Below, in pieces: positions 19,593-28,688 of a stretch of 63,039 bases of DNA. The notes beneath the pieces were generated by a model. It saw only the letters and a list, made by a program, of their open reading frames with translations. It ran no database searches and was not told where the DNA came from. Both the position numbers and the translations under genes were made by a program. Location of the stretch: positions 1 through 63,039 of the forward strand of contig JARGPP010000023.1 of NCBI GenBank assembly GCA_029210085.1. The letters run 5' to 3'. The stretch's first letter is position 1. The number at the start of each line of letters is the position of its first letter. The DNA is from Legionellaceae bacterium (GTDB taxonomy: Bacteria > Pseudomonadota > Gammaproteobacteria > Legionellales > Legionellaceae).

Positions 19593-22497
19593 GTTCCATC
19601 ACCTCATCTACTATCTTCAAAAATTTATGTTTCTCAGTATCCCAATTAAATGTCTTAGCTGCTTTCTTCAATGTTGCTCGGTCAACCTCTAAATCGCGCC
19701 TCAACATCATCTCAATTGCGTCTGAAAAATCACGTGCAGATGTCAGTTTAACGGAACATCCCCCCCCCCCTAATTGAGACATAATATGGCTGACTTCTAC
19801 CAACTGCTGATTCGCTAAAATGGGCAAATTAGCCTGGATATACTCAAAGAGCTTATTCGGCATACAATACTGGGTGTTCTTATCCACCGGAGAATAAGGA
19901 ATCACACCTACATCGGCTGTTTCAGTCACATTTAATAGGGTCGCTTGTGAAACAGGCTCTAAAAAATGAATATGGTCAGACACTTTACTCGCATTCGCTG
20001 CTCGCTTAAGCTGAGCCAATACATGCGGTTCAGCGGGACCCAAAAAAACCAAATGTAAATCTGTGCGAGCTAAACGAGAAAATCCCAAAAGCAAATTCAT
20101 TAAATTGCGATTTTTAATAATACCACCTTGATATAAAACAATCTTTTCATTTTCTTTCGCTGCAATCTTTTCTCGAAGAGATGACCACTCTTCTCCTGAT
20201 GCATCAAACCTATCAGCGACATTTAATACTGTATCAGGTTGCTTAGATAATTTATTTTTTTCGAGCATCACGCGTCCAAATGAGTCGCTCACAGTCATAA
20301 CACGATGACATCGCTTAATATAACGAATCTCCTCCTCATCCATAATGTTTTTTTGTGTCTTAGAAAAAACTTTTTGCTCTGAATACAGTTCATGTGAATC
20401 ATAAATGACTGGTGTATTCCAAATTGCTCCCACTTCAACAGCAGCTTTCAACGCAGTCAAATCATGGGCAAATATTAATTGCGCGGAATACAAATTAGCC
20501 GCATTAAAAAAGGCCAAGTCAAAAGGTAATGGATAATGAATTGATGCGCAGTTATAGCGCATTTTAAGCCTTAAACCATAATACTTTAGGTTGTAATATG
20601 AGCACACTTTATAACCTAAAGGCTTAATAATAAGCTGATATTTCAACCAAGCAGGCAGTGAATCATTTCTATATCCAAGAATGGTGGCTTGCCTTTTTTG
20701 ATATTGCCAATAGATGGGACAACTTGAAGTGACTCGTTTAAGACCAACATAATGTACATACACCTTGCCTGACTGTAACCGAAGCGTATCAAATTGGTCT
20801 TCACGTGTTTTTGACAATGCAATAATTAAACCTGTTTTTCCAGCCGATAACAAAGCATCAACCTGATGTAAAATCCGTCTATCAATATCTTGATCATGAC
20901 AAATAGCAATAAAATTTAATGGGCTGCCCCGCTTACACTTAGGATGCCTTTCATCAGGTATGCTTTGTTTAAAAAGGGCATCTAAATAATCTAGTTTTGA
21001 GGCGTCTTGTTGATCAAAATAATGAAATTTTTCTTTCACTTGTGCACTCATTAATAATTCCATTTTTTCAGCGCTAACAGAAGGCACTTCTTCAAGAGGT
21101 AACGCTTCAATATCTGCTTTTGGTTTCAATATATTACTCTCCTCTAAATACCTCAAAAAAATTGGTCGTTCATTATCACCCAACAATGCTTTTTCAGAAA
21201 GAATAAATGGCTGCTTACATTGAATAAACCCTGTGTATTTACCAAATTGATACGGATAATAACTCTTGCTTGACTTATCCGCTGGGGAAACTAATTGGCT
21301 AAAAAGCGAATGGCCAATAGAAACAAACTCAATGGCATCAGTCATTGGCAAACGTACAATTAACCCATAATATCCAGAGGATATATAGCGCTCGAGTTCA
21401 AGCACAACCACAGATTTATTATCATGAGGCACTACTTCTTCACAAAAGAGTACGCCCAAACCATCTTCGATTGAAACAAGCACAGGATGACTGATATCAG
21501 AACGCCAACGCAACACTACTTTATTGAGCAACGCACTATAAACCGGCAACTGTAAAACAATCCCTCCATCACTAGAAGCTACCGCTTGCGCAGCACGAGG
21601 GTAAGGCAATAAATTTGTTTTGAGCCTACCTATATTAATTTTACATTCATTCAGCTTAACGGGTGAAACTTGTGCCACTGAAAACAGACGATGTTGTGCT
21701 TTCACCCTCGTTTTTCTTTGATAAACCACTAAAATTTCACTGTGCGTACGAAACTCCCCTCGATCATTCAAGTCTCGATAAATTAACTGTCCTAAAAGTG
21801 CAGCTATATTTTTAGGTAAAGCACTCGGACCATGTTCAGAAAGAACTGCCTTATAACCACACTCCGGACAAATACTATCCGCACCCATGTTATATTCTTT
21901 TAAAATGTTTCTTCGAAAATAAGTCTCAATTAAATGATAAGGCATCCAAGCTTTACCTGTTAATACAACACTTGAAACCTCCCAGCCTTTTGGTGCACGT
22001 GCTACGAGTTCTTTCCAATCATATGCTCGCATATGCCAATTTAAATGGTACGGTGTTTGACAAGCATCACAACACGCCATGCCATCGAGTAGCACCTCAC
22101 GAAAAGGCACAGCAACCATCACTGTTTTTGCTGCAACACGAAACAGTTCTTTCCAAACACGTGTTTCCACTTCATCGGGTAAGTGTTCAAGCATATCGGT
22201 GCTTATTACTGCATCAAATGACTTAGATTGAGTGCTTATATGCGCCGCATTTCCTAATATTGTTTTAAACGAACACAGCGATAAAGCTTCTTGACTTGCA
22301 TCTAAACCTACAACTTCTTTATTGCTATTAGAAATAATACTTTGTGTGATTTTTCCATCACCACATCCCACATCAAGTACTGTTTGACAATCTTCAGGCA
22401 AAAAATCTAAAAGCGCTTCAGACAGGTTTACTTGTTCTTCTTGCATCTCTTGCTGCCATATGGGTTTATGCTCAAATAATTCCTCAGGGGATGGCAT
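19585..22497 (-). CDS. Methyltransferase-glycosyltransferase fusion with an 11-G tract
   Basis: A 970-residue multidomain protein. Residues about 30-170 are a class I SAM methyltransferase (VLDVGCGDGKITQSI, then DMLEHLPDE). Cys pairs follow (CCDAC; CPECGY), then a beta-rich region (about 270-440). The C-terminal half is a GT4-type glycosyltransferase: VIYDSHELYSEQ, LYQGGIIKNRNLMNLL, and the donor-site MPNKLFEYIQANLPILA (about 895-911). Close to the end the coding strand has 11 consecutive G (19760-19770) encoding GGGG. Adding or losing one G stops translation within 4-6 codons, so the gene may be phase-variable. It is the first gene of a three-gene glycan operon. Confidence 0.85.
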   Translation of the reverse strand: MPSPEELFEHKPIWQQEMQEEQVNLSEALLDFLPEDCQTVLDVGCGDGKITQSIISNSNKEVVGLDASQEALSLCSFKTILGNAAHISTQSKSFDAVISTDMLEHLPDEVETRVWKELFRVAAKTVMVAVPFREVLLDGMACCDACQTPYHLNWHMRAYDWKELVARAPKGWEVSSVVLTGKAWMPYHLIETYFRRNILKEYNMGADSICPECGYKAVLSEHGPSALPKNIAALLGQLIYRDLNDRGEFRTHSEILVVYQRKTRVKAQHRLFSVAQVSPVKLNECKINIGRLKTNLLPYPRAAQAVASSDGGIVLQLPVYSALLNKVVLRWRSDISHPVLVSIEDGLGVLFCEEVVPHDNKSVVVLELERYISSGYYGLIVRLPMTDAIEFVSIGHSLFSQLVSPADKSSKSYYPYQFGKYTGFIQCKQPFILSEKALLGDNERPIFLRYLEESNILKPKADIEALPLEEVPSVSAEKMELLMSAQVKEKFHYFDQQDASKLDYLDALFKQSIPDERHPKCKRGSPLNFIAICHDQDIDRRILHQVDALLSAGKTGLIIALSKTREDQFDTLRLQSGKVYVHYVGLKRVTSSCPIYWQYQKRQATILGYRNDSLPAWLKYQLIIKPLGYKVCSYYNLKYYGLRLKMRYNCASIHYPLPFDLAFFNAANLYSAQLIFAHDLTALKAAVEVGAIWNTPVIYDSHELYSEQKVFSKTQKNIMDEEEIRYIKRCHRVMTVSDSFGRVMLEKNKLSKQPDTVLNVADRFDASGEEWSSLREKIAAKENEKIVLYQGGIIKNRNLMNLLLGFSRLARTDLHLVFLGPAEPHVLAQLKRAANASKVSDHIHFLEPVSQATLLNVTETADVGVIPYSPVDKNTQYCMPNKLFEYIQANLPILANQQLVEVSHIMSQLGGGGCSVKLTSARDFSDAIEMMLRRDLEVDRATLKKAAKTFNWDTEKHKFLKIVDEVMEHA
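19760..19770 (-). repeat. Poly-G homopolymer (11 G) in the glycosyltransferase gene
   Basis: Eleven consecutive C on the plus strand, read as ggg ggg ggg gg in the gene, about 60 codons before its stop. It is by far the longest G/C homopolymer I see in the window; others reach about seven. One extra G gives GGGG-Met-Phe-Arg-stop; one G fewer gives GGG-Asp-Val-Pro-Leu-Asn-stop. These are the properties of a slippage switch. Confidence 0.9.
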
Positions 22498-22570
22498 GCT
22501 GTGCTCTCCTAGTACAACCCTTTAATATTTAACGAATTTAACAAAAAGATAATACACCCGTTGTTTGCAA

Positions 22571-23926
22571 TTAGATACAACGTAACACGTCTTGAATACA
22601 CTTAACGGGTTCAATATCAATATCCATCTTCTGCTTAGGCGCATTAGCTAGGGGCACAATCGCACGTTTGAAACCATGTTTTGCAGCCTCACGAAGCCTT
22701 TCTTGTCCACTTTGCACAGGACGAATTTCACCAGCAAGACCAACTTCACCGAAAATCACTGTATCTTTATCAAAAATACGATTGCGTAAGCTCGAGACAA
22801 CGGCTGCAATAATCGCTAAGTCACTTCCTGTTTCAGCAACTTTAATTCCGCCCACAACATTAATAAATACATCTTGATCAAACGTTACAATGCCGCCATG
22901 TCGATGCAATACCGCCAATAAAATAGCCAGTCGGTTATGCTCAAGCCCTGCTGTAACACGACGTGCTTGCCCACCCCCATGTGATTCATCCACTAAGGCT
23001 TGAATATCAACCAGCATGGGGCGCGTACCTTCCCAAGTCACCATAACAACATTACCGGGTGTTGGTTCAAGTGTTCGTGATAAAAAAATGGCTGACGGAT
23101 TAGCGACTTCTTTTAAGCCTTTATCTGTCATCGCAAAAACACCCAGTTCATTCGCCGCACCAAAACGATTTTTAATCGCACGAATCACACGAAACCGGTT
23201 ATCTGACTGCCCTTCAAAATAAAGGACACAATCGACCATATGTTCAAGCACACGCGGACCTGCAAGCGCGCCCTCTTTGGTCACATGACCCACTAAAAAC
23301 ACGGCTGTTTGGGTCATTTTAGCAAAACGAACAAGAAGTGCCGTTGCTTCTCGTACTTGTCCAACACCACCCGGCGCTGAATTTAAAGCTTCTGTAAAAA
23401 TAGTCTGTACTGAGTCAATCACAATGACACGTGGCTGCTCTTTTTTTGCATGAGTTAAAATTGTTTCTACTTGTGTTTCAGCGACCAATTGCAACCCTGC
23501 TGTAGGCAGTTGCAAACGCTTTGCTCGCATGGCTACTTGTTGTAATGACTCCTCTCCTGTGACATACAAAGTAGGATATTCACCCGATAAATGTGCCATT
23601 GCTTGTAGAAGTACGGTTGATTTTCCAATGCCTGGGTCTCCTCCAACAAGGACCACTGAGCCATCCACAAGTCCGCCACCCAGCACACGATTAAACTCTG
23701 ATAATCCTAAATCCATACGCGTTGTTTTTTCAAGTGTCACATCAGCAATAGCGGTCACCTGTGAGCGCTGATTCGCATAATGTCCGCCTCGTCCACGACC
23801 TGCACCTGGGGGCACACTGCCTTCTTCAGAAATTGCATTCCAACTGCCGCATTGCATACATTGCCCAGCCCACTGCGAAGAAGTAGCCGCACACTGATTA
23901 CACACATACCTTGTTTTTATTTTCAT
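22571..23926 (-). CDS. radA: DNA repair protein RadA
   Basis: A RecA-like ATPase/helicase that assists branch migration in recombinational repair. There is an N-terminal four-cysteine zinc finger (CNQC...CMQCGSW, about 9-29), a Walker A motif GGDPGIGKST, the RadA-specific KNRFGAANELGVF motif and a C-terminal Lon-like domain. I place the start at the ATG at 23926 (MKIKTRYVC), giving 451 residues. The open frame continues upstream, but only through non-conserved residues overlapping the divergent xseB. Confidence 0.95.
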   Translation of the reverse strand: MKIKTRYVCNQCAATSSQWAGQCMQCGSWNAISEEGSVPPGAGRGRGGHYANQRSQVTAIADVTLEKTTRMDLGLSEFNRVLGGGLVDGSVVLVGGDPGIGKSTVLLQAMAHLSGEYPTLYVTGEESLQQVAMRAKRLQLPTAGLQLVAETQVETILTHAKKEQPRVIVIDSVQTIFTEALNSAPGGVGQVREATALLVRFAKMTQTAVFLVGHVTKEGALAGPRVLEHMVDCVLYFEGQSDNRFRVIRAIKNRFGAANELGVFAMTDKGLKEVANPSAIFLSRTLEPTPGNVVMVTWEGTRPMLVDIQALVDESHGGGQARRVTAGLEHNRLAILLAVLHRHGGIVTFDQDVFINVVGGIKVAETGSDLAIIAAVVSSLRNRIFDKDTVIFGEVGLAGEIRPVQSGQERLREAAKHGFKRAIVPLANAPKQKMDIDIEPVKCIQDVLRCI

Positions 23927-24025
23927 TCGATTCTCATCAACATTAAAGCTTGAATTGCACGTTAAAAACAAAACAGTATAATAACAGCTTATCTGCCTAA
24001 ATAACCTAAAGCATCTTGAATATAT

Positions 24026-24244
24026 ATGACTAAGCCCGCTCAGTTCGAAAAATCCATTCAAGCGCTCGAAGCCGTTGTTGCATCGCTCGAAAAAGGTGAT
24101 GTTTCGCTTGATGATGCCTTAAAGCAATTTGAAAAAGGTATTGGTCTCACACGAACCTGCCAAACGCTTCTAACGGAAGCAGAACAAAAAATTGAGCAAC
24201 TCATGAACCAAAGTTCATCCGCGGAGAAGCGTTCAGATGACTAA
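24026..24244 (+). CDS. xseB: Exodeoxyribonuclease VII small subunit
   Basis: A 72-residue helical protein, with the family pattern FEKSIQALEAVVASLEKGD followed by SLDDALKQFEKGIGLTRTCQ. It joins XseA to degrade single-stranded DNA; xseA is not in the window. It overlaps ispA by eight bases, the classical xseB-ispA pair (dxs, often third, is missing). It diverges from radA. Confidence 0.93.
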   Translation: MTKPAQFEKSIQALEAVVASLEKGDVSLDDALKQFEKGIGLTRTCQTLLTEAEQKIEQLMNQSSSAEKRSDD

Positions 24245-25142
24245 TCAAACTCAAAATATACAACGTTTAGAGCAAGGCTTACGCGATCTCATTCAAACCA
24301 CCCCTATTCCTGCAGAACAAATTCGCAAGGCTATGATTTATGCGCTCTTTCCTGGTGGAAAACGCCTACGCCCTCAACTGGTTTACCTTTCAGGCGAATT
24401 GCTTTGTGTCCCCCCAAAAGCCTTAGATAGCATTGCTATTGCCATTGAGCTCATTCATGCCTATTCACTGGTTCATGACGATTTACCTGCTATGGACAAT
24501 GATGATATGCGTCGCGGTAAACCTAGCTGTCACCGCGCTTTTGACGAAGCCACAGCTATTCTTGTTGGAGATGGTCTGCAAGCCCTTGCAATTGATTGTT
24601 TACTCAATCAACTCCCACAAACATTGCCCACACCTAAAATACTGGCGATTACACACGAACTGGTTAAAGCATGTGGACCTTCCGGCATGGTGAGCGGTCA
24701 GAGTCTAGACCTATCTGAGCTAGCACAGCAAGACATCACAGAGAAAACACTCGCTCAAATTCATGATTTAAAGACCAGTCAGCTTATGCTTGCTTGCATT
24801 AATATGGTGCTAGCCGCCACTGAATCAAGCCCTGAAGTCACAAACGCGCTCCGTGCTTTTGCAACTCATTTAGGCCTTGCTTTTCAGATGCAAGATGACT
24901 ATCTTGATGCCTACGGAGCCACTGAGAGCCTAGGTAAAAACCGCGCCTCTGATCACGAAAATAACAAATCTACTTTTGCTAGTTGTTATAGCGAACAAGC
25001 ATTACAACAACTGATTCAAGTTCATTTTGAAAAAACAGAACAAGCACTCAATATTTTTAAAGATAGCGCAGAACCATTACGTCATTTACTTCATCAGTTA
25101 CTCAAGCGCTCCACAGCACTATTTACCCCGCAAAAAAATTAA
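24237..25142 (+). CDS. ispA: Farnesyl diphosphate synthase / geranyltranstransferase
   Basis: A polyprenyl synthase making FPP from IPP and DMAPP/GPP for quinones and undecaprenyl phosphate. The first Asp-rich motif is HDDLPAMDNDD (about 82-92) and the second is QMQDDYLDAYG (about 219-229). GGKRLRPQLVYL and KTSQLMLACI are further signatures. The 301-residue length is normal. It is coupled to xseB by overlap. Confidence 0.94.
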   Translation: MTNQTQNIQRLEQGLRDLIQTTPIPAEQIRKAMIYALFPGGKRLRPQLVYLSGELLCVPPKALDSIAIAIELIHAYSLVHDDLPAMDNDDMRRGKPSCHRAFDEATAILVGDGLQALAIDCLLNQLPQTLPTPKILAITHELVKACGPSGMVSGQSLDLSELAQQDITEKTLAQIHDLKTSQLMLACINMVLAATESSPEVTNALRAFATHLGLAFQMQDDYLDAYGATESLGKNRASDHENNKSTFASCYSEQALQQLIQVHFEKTEQALNIFKDSAEPLRHLLHQLLKRSTALFTPQKN

Positions 25143-25240
25143 AAAACACCGTCATAAAGACACCCACTTATAGCTAAATTATTGACATAATGATTAATAT
25201 ATGAGATTATTATATATTACTCTTACCTTCACTTCGAATC

Positions 25241-26038
25241 ATGCCAGACTCAATGTTTGTATTAAATGACGCTGAAAAAAATCGTGTGAACCTTACGGTT
25301 TTACTGCAACATCCTATTGCAAAGTCTGAAGGCAAATTATCTAATTTAAAGTCTTTTTTAAACCTATCTTTACCTGACATACTCGAAAAAGACATAAAAA
25401 ACCTAAAGCAACATTATGATAACTTTGATACAGCCAAAGAAAAATGGACATTATTAGACGACGATAATGCTGATACGGCCGAAATAGAGCGGTGTTTCAA
25501 TACGCTTAAATCATATATCAAACACAACAACACACCACTGCGATCTAAGTGGTTAAAATTTAGTGCACAATTAATGCTTAAAAATAGTGAGTCACGAGAA
25601 GAACTAGAAAACATTGAAGCTCAAAAAGAACTCATTGAGCCATGGCTTCAGTTACTTCTTTTAAGCACCTCTATTCTTGATTTAATACTCGGTGTCACAT
25701 TTTTCATAGCACCCGAACTTACACCTGTCATGGCTGGAATCTATCTTTTAATTAGCGCTATATCTCTTATTTGCCAAATTGCGATGTTAAACCAACTCTT
25801 TACAACCATGTTTTCATATAAACCCCTCAGAAACGAGCAAGCAATACTGAGTGAGTCCATTCATATCATCAATGACGCCTTCAATTTTTCAGAACAAGAG
25901 AAAGAAAAAGCACTTAAAGCGCTGACCATGGAAAAAAAAGCAGCTGCCCAAGCGCCCACACCATTTTCATTTTTCAACACGGATACATGGTTCACTCACC
26001 CTGAAGAAAGGCCGCTATCTTTATCACACGCGCTTTAA
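25241..26038 (+). CDS. Hypothetical protein with two membrane helices
   Basis: A 265-residue protein I do not recognise. Residues 1-130 are charged, helical and probably coiled-coil. Two hydrophobic segments (about 136-157 and 161-186) form a hairpin, and a charged helix follows, ending in TWFTHPEERPLSLSHAL. No signal peptide is visible and the ribosome-binding site is weak. It stands alone between ispA and a minus-strand orphan. The layout resembles intracellular-bacterium effectors with a membrane hairpin, but that is only a guess; host-directed secretion cannot be shown from sequence. Confidence 0.6.
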   Translation: MPDSMFVLNDAEKNRVNLTVLLQHPIAKSEGKLSNLKSFLNLSLPDILEKDIKNLKQHYDNFDTAKEKWTLLDDDNADTAEIERCFNTLKSYIKHNNTPLRSKWLKFSAQLMLKNSESREELENIEAQKELIEPWLQLLLLSTSILDLILGVTFFIAPELTPVMAGIYLLISAISLICQIAMLNQLFTTMFSYKPLRNEQAILSESIHIINDAFNFSEQEKEKALKALTMEKKAAAQAPTPFSFFNTDTWFTHPEERPLSLSHAL

Positions 26039-26087
26039 AAGTTCATAGACGTATCAATCATTTCGTTTTTCACCATCTCATTATCAA

Positions 26088-26918
26088 TTATGGCTGGAAG
26101 TGCACTTCACGTTTAGCGCTCGCCTCCTTCAATTCAAACAAATGTTCACAGAACAGTTCAGTACTACCAAACACTTGCATATACAGCCCAATATTATCGG
26201 GAGATTTGAAAGCACAACAAATACCAGCCAAAATCATCATTAGCTGAGCACGTTTATGTACATCGTAGCTTAAATAGGATGCTGATATTTGTGACGGAAC
26301 AGAAAAAAAACGTTGCCTATTTTGAGTTGATATACATTCAAGCTCTGTTTCAGGAGATACTACAGGTAAGGTAGCTAAACGTTCTTGCCGCTGCATCATA
26401 ACGGATAAACTACGCATCATAAAATACGCCATCACCCCATAATAAGAAGCACCTTTCACATTCGTATCGTAAAAAGCGAAGCTTAAAATTGCAGCATCTA
26501 GCGTAAGGTTTGAAATAGACTTAATGAACGCTTCCGTATTTTTTTTATTCTTTTTCAGTAATTCATCATGAAGACTTTCAAGTTGGTTCAATGAATTCAT
26601 ATAAAAATCATGTATTTCTTTAGACAAGATATTCGCTGTTACTTCAATATTTTCAGAAAAATAATGTCTCATCAGATCATATGCAAACAACAGTAAAACT
26701 CGACTGGCTGCTTGTATGGCTTTATCTATACTTTCTTCTGTTTCATCCCGTTTCAATACCCAAGTATCAAAACGATTTGGAATCGTGCGACTAAACTGCA
26801 CGAGCAGACAAAAAACAACACTTTGAATCATCAAAGTCGGTAATATTTTTTTAAACATACCTGCCTGCTGAAAAGGTTCTAACAACGCCTTAATGGTCAT
26901 TTTATATCCCAAAATCAA
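26088..26918 (-). CDS. Hypothetical protein, possibly membrane-associated
   Basis: A 276-residue orphan. A hydrophobic segment lies near the N terminus (about 25-45, LPTLMIQSVVFCLLVQFSRT) and others at about 150-165 and 180-190, with long amphipathic helices between. No family motif is recognised. The likely start is the ATG at 26900 (MTIKALLEPF), seven codons in. It is convergent with the orphan gene at 25241-26038, and the two may be related in role, but nothing in the sequence proves this. Confidence 0.5.
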   Translation of the reverse strand: MILGYKMTIKALLEPFQQAGMFKKILPTLMIQSVVFCLLVQFSRTIPNRFDTWVLKRDETEESIDKAIQAASRVLLLFAYDLMRHYFSENIEVTANILSKEIHDFYMNSLNQLESLHDELLKKNKKNTEAFIKSISNLTLDAAILSFAFYDTNVKGASYYGVMAYFMMRSLSVMMQRQERLATLPVVSPETELECISTQNRQRFFSVPSQISASYLSYDVHKRAQLMMILAGICCAFKSPDNIGLYMQVFGSTELFCEHLFELKEASAKREVHFQP

Positions 26919-27018
26919 AAAATAGGCAGTTAAACAGCTGTCAACTTAAAATGCAATTTAAAATTTTTAATAAAAACGCACTTAAGTGTATTTTTTAGCA
27001 TTTAAACGACAAATCTAC

Positions 27019-27048
27019 TTGACACTATAAGCCTCTCTCCTTTAGAAT
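27019..27048 (+). promoter_or_regulatory. Sigma-70 promoter of the tRNA-Ala/tRNA-Glu unit
   Basis: A consensus TTGACA (27019-27024), an 18-base spacer and TAGAAT (27043-27048), with the tRNA-Ala 5' end 15 bases after the -10 box. It is one of the best promoter matches in the window. Confidence 0.75.
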
Positions 27049-27063
27049 TGCCTTCGCTGTCTC

Positions 27064-27136
<73 letters not shown>

Positions 27137-27182
27137 AAAACATAAGCATGTCGTTCATGTTGATGTTAGAAACAAACACTAG

Positions 27183-27258
27183 GTCCCCATCGTCTAGAGG
27201 CCTAGGACACCGCCCTTTCACGGCGGTAACAGGGGTTCGACTCCCCTTGGGGACGCCA
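27183..27258 (+). tRNA. tRNA-Glu (anticodon TTC)
   Basis: Acceptor GTCCCCA pairs with TGGGGAC. The anticodon stem is CCGCC/GGCGG around the loop CTTTCAC (anticodon TTC), and the T-loop is GGTTCGACT. The discriminator G is followed by an encoded CCA (27256-27258). It lies 46 bases after tRNA-Ala, probably in the same transcript. Confidence 0.95.
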
Positions 27259-27270
27259 TTTACTGGCTGT

Positions 27271-28599
27271 TTATAGTCTTTCAAAAATTGTACGTGTATT
27301 AAATCCAAATAAACGTTCATGCATTCGATATGCATATTCATCTGTCATATTCGCAATCACATCACAAATCACACGTCGCGCTGATGCTTCATTCGGTGCT
27401 GACGCAAACAAAGCACGATTTTTAACATTTAGTAAGCCCATCGGATTTGAACTCATTGCATCAAACAGTCTTAATACCACAGTCTGACCACCATACTCAA
27501 ACGTCCTAGACTCCTGTGAATCAATCACATGCTCATAGATACAAGCCACTAACGCACTGAGTAATGCCTTTGCCTCAGGCAGTAATTGAACATTATACTT
27601 CAATAGTCCCGTTTGAAATGCCTCATGAGTGACTTCAATACGTGTTGATGTCACAAAATAATTCACCATTTCTCCAATTGCTTGCTTTCGAATAAACAGT
27701 GCTTCATCAAATAAAGCATCTAACAACGGTAATGGGCGATCAATCAATGTTGTATTGGCTAATAATGCATTAAAACTCGATGTATCCAGTGCACTCCGTC
27801 CAATTAAACGCAGTTGAATAGCATCCTCTAAATCATGAACACCATATGCAATATCATCTGCAATATCCATGATAGAACAATCCAGACTACGGTATTTTGA
27901 ACACCCATGCCGCTCAGCTTCAGGGGCTTCTAACAAGTCTTGAAATAACGTCTGTTCTGACTGAGGTAAACCTTGCATTAACCAACCTACTTCAGGTAAT
28001 TCACTTTCAAAGTACGCTTTAGGAGGCAGCCAATCATTCACTCGTATTGCCTCATTATGTATGTTTCTTTCACGGACCGAAGGCATTACTGTTGCAACAA
28101 CACGCGCCCTATTAACGGGATATTTTAAAATACCAAGCAATGCACGACGCGTTAAATCTAAACCAAACTCACCATAACTGTTTTCAAGCTTAGTTAATAA
28201 ACGTAACGTTTGCCCATTGCCTTCAAAGCCACCATGAGAACGCATCATATAGTTAAGCGCGACTTCTCCTCCATGACCAAATGGCGGATGGCCAATATCA
28301 TGCAGCAAACAAATCACACTAATTAAATCTTCGTTTGGCAACAAGTCCATAAACACTTGATTATCGGGATTTGTTGCTAACCTTCGTACCAAACTACACC
28401 CAATCGAAGAAACTTCTAGCGAATGCGTGAGACGTGTACGATGAAAATCGCCTTCATCTGTCCCTAAAATTTGTGTCTTACGCTGTAAACGTCGAAATGC
28501 AGGACAATGAATAACGCGCGTTCTATCACGCTCATAAGGCCCCCGTTTGTCCTGCTCTCCTCGCTGATGCGTTTTCCCAGAGCGACGTTCGGTCCACAT
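27271..28599 (-). CDS. dgt: Deoxyguanosinetriphosphate triphosphohydrolase-like protein
   Basis: A 442-residue HD-domain dNTPase that releases triphosphate from dNTPs. Motifs are RDRTRVIHCPAFRRLQRKTQ (about 24-43), RTRLTHSLEVSSIG and the metal-binding HD in LLHDIGHPPFGHGGE (about 110-124). A later metal aspartate lies in SIMDIADDIAYGVHDLEDA. The length fits the non-E. coli, Dgt-like subgroup. Its 3' end comes within 13 bases of the tRNA-Glu gene on the other strand. Confidence 0.9.
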   Translation of the reverse strand: MWTERRSGKTHQRGEQDKRGPYERDRTRVIHCPAFRRLQRKTQILGTDEGDFHRTRLTHSLEVSSIGCSLVRRLATNPDNQVFMDLLPNEDLISVICLLHDIGHPPFGHGGEVALNYMMRSHGGFEGNGQTLRLLTKLENSYGEFGLDLTRRALLGILKYPVNRARVVATVMPSVRERNIHNEAIRVNDWLPPKAYFESELPEVGWLMQGLPQSEQTLFQDLLEAPEAERHGCSKYRSLDCSIMDIADDIAYGVHDLEDAIQLRLIGRSALDTSSFNALLANTTLIDRPLPLLDALFDEALFIRKQAIGEMVNYFVTSTRIEVTHEAFQTGLLKYNVQLLPEAKALLSALVACIYEHVIDSQESRTFEYGGQTVVLRLFDAMSSNPMGLLNVKNRALFASAPNEASARRVICDVIANMTDEYAYRMHERLFGFNTRTIFERL

Positions 28600-28688
28600 T
28601 CACATTCTCCTAAAAATAAATAATTTCCTAAAGTTTATTGGACTATTGCAGATAACCTCAATAGAAGAATAAAAAAAAGGGCACTATC

